Origin: Acidobacteriota bacterium
GTDB taxonomy: Bacteria > Acidobacteriota > UBA6911 > RPQK01 > JAJDTT01
Assembly: GCA_028874215.1 (NCBI GenBank)
Contig: JAPPLF010000101.1
Span: 88,596 to 152,595, forward strand
Length of the DNA stretch: 64,000 bases
Direction: 5' to 3'
This document shows positions 62,101 to 64,000 of this stretch, one piece after another. Below the pieces are notes generated by a model. That model was not told the origin of the DNA and did no database searches. It saw only the letters and a list, made by a program, of their open reading frames with translations. Each line of letters starts with the position of its first letter. Position 1 is the stretch's first letter. A program made the translations under genes and the position numbers.

Positions 62101-62772
62101 CTGGTCACGAGCGAGACCTTCAGGCAATCGGGGCACGCCAGCACCCGGGCAATGGAGGCGGATCCTTCCAACCGCCTCTGGCATCACATGCCCCTCCGGC
62201 GCCTGGATGCCGAGTCGATCCGCGATTCGTTGCTGGCCGTCTCGGGGCGTTTGGACCGGAGCCTCTTCGGCGAACCCATCAATCCGTTTCGGAAGATGGA
62301 AGATGCGACCAAGCGCCTCTTCTCCGGACCCCTCGACGGCGATGGTCGCCGGTCCATCTATCTGAAGATGACGGTCATGGAACCTTCCAAGTTGCTGGCG
62401 ACGTTCAACCAGCCCAAACCCAAGATTCCTACCGGAAGGCGGGACGTCACCAACGTTCCGGCTCAGGCGCTGGCGCTCCTGAACGATCCCTTCGTCGCGG
62501 GGCAGGCTGATTTCTGGGCCCGGGAGCTGGTGGCGAAGCCTCATGAATCGCCTCGGGAGAGATTGGCCTACATGTTCCGGCGAGCCTTCAACCGAAACCC
62601 GGAAGCCGAGGAACTGGCCCACTGGACGGAAGCCGTTGACGACATCGCCGAACTCCACAAGCAGGAAACGGCGTCCCAAGAAGACAGGGTCCCCGTGATG
62701 AAATCGGCGCAGGTCTGGAAGGATACGGCGCACGCGCTGTTCAACGCGCCGGAATTCATCTATGTGCGGTGA
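59173..62772 (+). CDS. PSCyt1/DUF1549/DUF1553 protein with an acidic insertion
   Basis: 1,199 residues. The ATG at 59173 begins a signal peptide (GFLPIAALAVVCAGALGGAA). Residues about 40-130 form a planctomycete-type cytochrome c domain with the haem motif VDSCQSCHSET. DUF1549 follows (WSDLPMDRFILAQLEKKG, HFGERWARHWMDVVRYSDTY, ACARCHDHKLDAVAQTDYYA). A central region of about 400 residues contains a very acidic segment (EESEEKAEEEAEEREAAE). DUF1553 closes the protein (NPLTARVFVNRVWQWVFGNG, VPAQALALLNDPFVAGQADF). The function is not known; family members are exported and often linked to glycan degradation. It ends 44 bases before the next gene start. Confidence 0.88.
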   Translation: MKRFTVGMPKGFLPIAALAVVCAGALGGAAENAEKKISPDELEFFEMRIRPVLVDSCQSCHSETQAMGGLRLDYRGGWQEGGQSGPALVPGDPNRSPLIRALRHDGSRTPMPLGAAQLSADIIDDFEQWILLGAPDPRDAPPIAKTAYVPDESWEEVFEKRSRWWSLQPVVQPPLPQVENERWSDLPMDRFILAQLEKKGLEPASRAERSTLVRRLSLVLTGLPPTAEQVEAFVNDPDDGAYQRLVDRLLESPHFGERWARHWMDVVRYSDTYGYEWDIPAKGAWRFRDYLIRAFNDDLPFDQLVREQIAGDMVEPPRINADQQINESLIGPMFYMMGEKRHGDSVVFNGIHQEMVDDKIDAFSKAFQAMTVACARCHDHKLDAVAQTDYYALAGVFMSSRWGTNTLDLPDRNEDVIEELSTLKKRMRTPLADWWLEASHETPAYILAAQARIDEDDSAGRLAEGLKPERLQAWEKALRFEPVEEPAESEEKAEEEAEEREAAEKESGEEEAEDKPALEDVLYPWLQLHASVKQGGSVDGRWSELAQEYGTAHQERAVSNAQNFPLMADFQEEVPEGWTVDGVGLRDGPVSSGDFTVALEGTGAVGMLLPAGLFTHNISPRLNGAVRSPFLEPTSPQVVSLEMSGGDYSTRRLVVDNGFLTEREWGYMDDDELHWVCHTQNAADKSAWPKSAVEAAETRNYLEFTTKTSNPYFPPRYGLGGCKEEEIAKDDCGSESPNSWFGVTRAYLVNKGKVTNYGAIFDCVESPADELSRFQPLFSGDPPSSLPEAAARYGRWLTMSLQNWANDRADEDDVRLINWMLDRKLLPNSFEEREPVRDLVASYRTAEKRLLPPQTINGMVDLDPGRDYRLNIRGVYDDLGDLVPRGHVRVLRTDGDGRPEGSGRLELANLVTSPENPLTARVFVNRVWQWVFGNGIVMTPNDFGHLGDQPSHPALLDYLADDFVRSGWSVKHLVRTLVTSETFRQSGHASTRAMEADPSNRLWHHMPLRRLDAESIRDSLLAVSGRLDRSLFGEPINPFRKMEDATKRLFSGPLDGDGRRSIYLKMTVMEPSKLLATFNQPKPKIPTGRRDVTNVPAQALALLNDPFVAGQADFWARELVAKPHESPRERLAYMFRRAFNRNPEAEELAHWTEAVDDIAELHKQETASQEDRVPVMKSAQVWKDTAHALFNAPEFIYVR

Positions 62773-62816
62773 TTCTGCGCCGCACTCCGTTCCCAAGCAC
62801 TGACAAGGTCCAGACC

Positions 62817-63944
62817 ATGACGAAGATTCGGCGTGTCGACGCGTATCCCCTGCGCTATCCGGAGCCCCACGACCACAACAACATCCGCTACATCACCCTG
62901 GCCCGGGTGGAAGCGGAGGGGGGAGCCGTGGGCTGGGGCGAGTGCATCAGCCAGTTTCCCGAGTCGGCCGCGTCCGTCAAGACCGTCATCGAGGGCGGAT
63001 ACGCTCCCTTGTTGACCGGAGAGAACGCTCTGGACGTGGACCGCCTCTGGCACAAGCTGCTGAACCACATCTGGTGGTACGGTCCCCAGGGCATCGCGGG
63101 ATTCGCCGTGAGCGCCGTGGACATGGCGCTTTGGGACCTGAAGGGGCATCTGCTCGATCAGCCGGTGTGCCGGCTCATGGGAGGGCGGGTCGTTCCGCGA
63201 GTGGTGGCCATGGCGTCCATCCACTTCGACATGGTCGACCTGGACTGGACGCTGAACGAGTTTCAGACCTTCAAGGACCAGGGCTACCGCATCGTCAAAG
63301 GGGGCTGGGGCAGCGCACCCGATGCCGTCTTCGGGATGGACCATGCCAAAGACCTGGCGCTGGTTCGAGACGTCCGCGAGATCGTCGGTCCCGATTGCGA
63401 CATCGTCTTCGACGTGCTGGGCGGCCGGGTGAAATGGAGCGCCCAGGAGGCGATTCGCCGGGTCCGGGACTTCGAAGCCTACCGGCTGCGTTGGATCGAA
63501 GAGCCGCTTCCGCCCCAGGACTATGCGGCCCACCGGCTTCTCCGGGCGGGGACCCGGACGCCCATCGGCACCGGCGAGCAGGAGTGGAATCCGGAGGGCT
63601 ACCGGCGACTGCTGAAGCACGGCGCCGTGGACGTGGTGCAGATGGACCCGGGACGGTGCCTGGGGATCACCGGTTGCGTCAAGGTCGTTCCGTTGATCGA
63701 GGCGCAGAACATCGAATTCTCCGCCCACACCTGGAGCAGCGCCCTGAACACGGCGGCGAGCGTTCATTTGCTCGCCAGCTCGACCCACGGAGCCGCCATG
63801 GACTTCAAGCCGCACACCTCTCCCATGCAGCACGAGCTGGTGAGCGATCCCTGGGTCCAGGAGGACGGGACTCTCGAGGTCCGCGAGAGCCCGGGCCTGG
63901 GGGTGTCGGTGGACCAGTCCGTCGTAGAGAAGTACGCGTTCTAG
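62817..63944 (+). CDS. Mandelate racemase/muconate-lactonising-type enzyme (enolase superfamily), second copy
   Basis: 375 residues. I use the ATG at 62817 with AAGG upstream. The barrel has YRIVKGGWG in the place of the KxK motif, metal ligands in FDVLGG, WIEEPL and GTGEQEWN, and the base His in SAHTWSSALNTAAS. It differs from the enzyme at 48734-49906 in all these motifs, so the two probably act on different substrates. Enzymes of this group dehydrate or racemise acid sugars. It is downstream of the DUF1549/DUF1553 gene on the same strand. Confidence 0.86.
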   Translation: MTKIRRVDAYPLRYPEPHDHNNIRYITLARVEAEGGAVGWGECISQFPESAASVKTVIEGGYAPLLTGENALDVDRLWHKLLNHIWWYGPQGIAGFAVSAVDMALWDLKGHLLDQPVCRLMGGRVVPRVVAMASIHFDMVDLDWTLNEFQTFKDQGYRIVKGGWGSAPDAVFGMDHAKDLALVRDVREIVGPDCDIVFDVLGGRVKWSAQEAIRRVRDFEAYRLRWIEEPLPPQDYAAHRLLRAGTRTPIGTGEQEWNPEGYRRLLKHGAVDVVQMDPGRCLGITGCVKVVPLIEAQNIEFSAHTWSSALNTAASVHLLASSTHGAAMDFKPHTSPMQHELVSDPWVQEDGTLEVRESPGLGVSVDQSVVEKYAF

Positions 63945-64000
63945 TGTAGTGTCCCGTTAGTTCGTGTATTATGATGGGCAGTTCCTCAACCGGAAAGGAG
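63945..64000 (+). other. Start of an intergenic region with a probable ribosome-binding site
   Basis: The last 56 bases contain TGTAGTGTCCCGTTAGTTCG, which could be an insertion-sequence end. TATTAT follows, and GGAAAGGAG is at the very edge. That last piece would suit the start of another plus-strand gene just outside the window. Confidence 0.35.

Overview
The window looks like about 64 kb of GC-rich chromosome from a free-living or host-associated bacterium, most probably an Acidobacteriota member. The evidence is two very long Oar-type TonB-dependent receptors with an N-terminal carboxypeptidase-like fold, a GWxTD protein, repeated CRTAC1 (FG-GAP plus ASPIC/UnbV) proteins, exported TPR proteins, a DUF1549/DUF1553 cytochrome protein and DUF4097/ECF-sigma genes. 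The phylum is an inference from this gene mix; no rRNA or tRNA gene was recognised.

Layout. 1-9.6 kb: a cupin tail, a membrane-anchored CRTAC1-thioredoxin-TPR fusion split by an in-frame TGA, a cytochrome c/FG-GAP protein, a CRTAC1 protein and a TPR protein. 9.6-11.4 kb: an SDR and a 3-hydroxyisobutyrate-dehydrogenase-like enzyme. 11.4-24.3 kb: two Oar-type receptors enclosing CRTAC1, GWxTD and TPR genes. 24.3-27.2 kb: a decay zone with a receptor remnant, an ISKra4-type element with a 9-bp target duplication, an ISNCY remnant and a sialidase pseudogene. 27.3-31.5 kb: an intact lipoprotein sialidase, DUF418 and DUF1579 proteins and a small exported protein. 31.7-37.9 kb: a His/Asp-rich (probably zinc) receptor, then a divergent CRTAC1/TPR pair. 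37.9-42.7 kb: an MFS transporter followed by an insertion zone with a broken transposase, an XRE-ImmA/PIN toxin-antitoxin module and a remnant of another MFS gene. 42.7-48.7 kb: a MORN-repeat protein, an MBL hydrolase, an ECF-sigma/DUF4097 module, a self-regulated HTH/membrane-protein pair and a steroid 5-alpha-reductase-like protein. 48.7-64 kb: a catabolic region with two enolase-superfamily enzymes, an NAD(P)-dependent dehydrogenase, a 2-oxoacid dehydrogenase (E1alpha, E1beta, E2) operon interleaved with succinyl-CoA-synthetase-like genes and a ferredoxin-like gene, a RhaT-like symporter, a cyclase-family hydrolase and a PSCyt1/DUF1549/DUF1553 protein.

How it may work together. Exported CRTAC1 proteins always sit beside exported TPR proteins (convergent, divergent, or fused in one reading frame), sometimes with Oar receptors and GWxTD. 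This suggests an envelope system of beta-propeller plus TPR scaffold that has not been described functionally. The 49-57 kb operon could oxidise a 2-oxoacid to an acyl-CoA and recover its thioester energy as nucleoside triphosphate.

Several short palindrome families (GGCGGTT/AACCGCC, GGCGATT/AATCGCC, GGGGGACA/TGTCCCCC) are scattered between genes. The first two are joined in an 84-bp unit that forms three-copy arrays at two places in opposite orientation. One palindrome has become the coding 3' end of the E2 gene.
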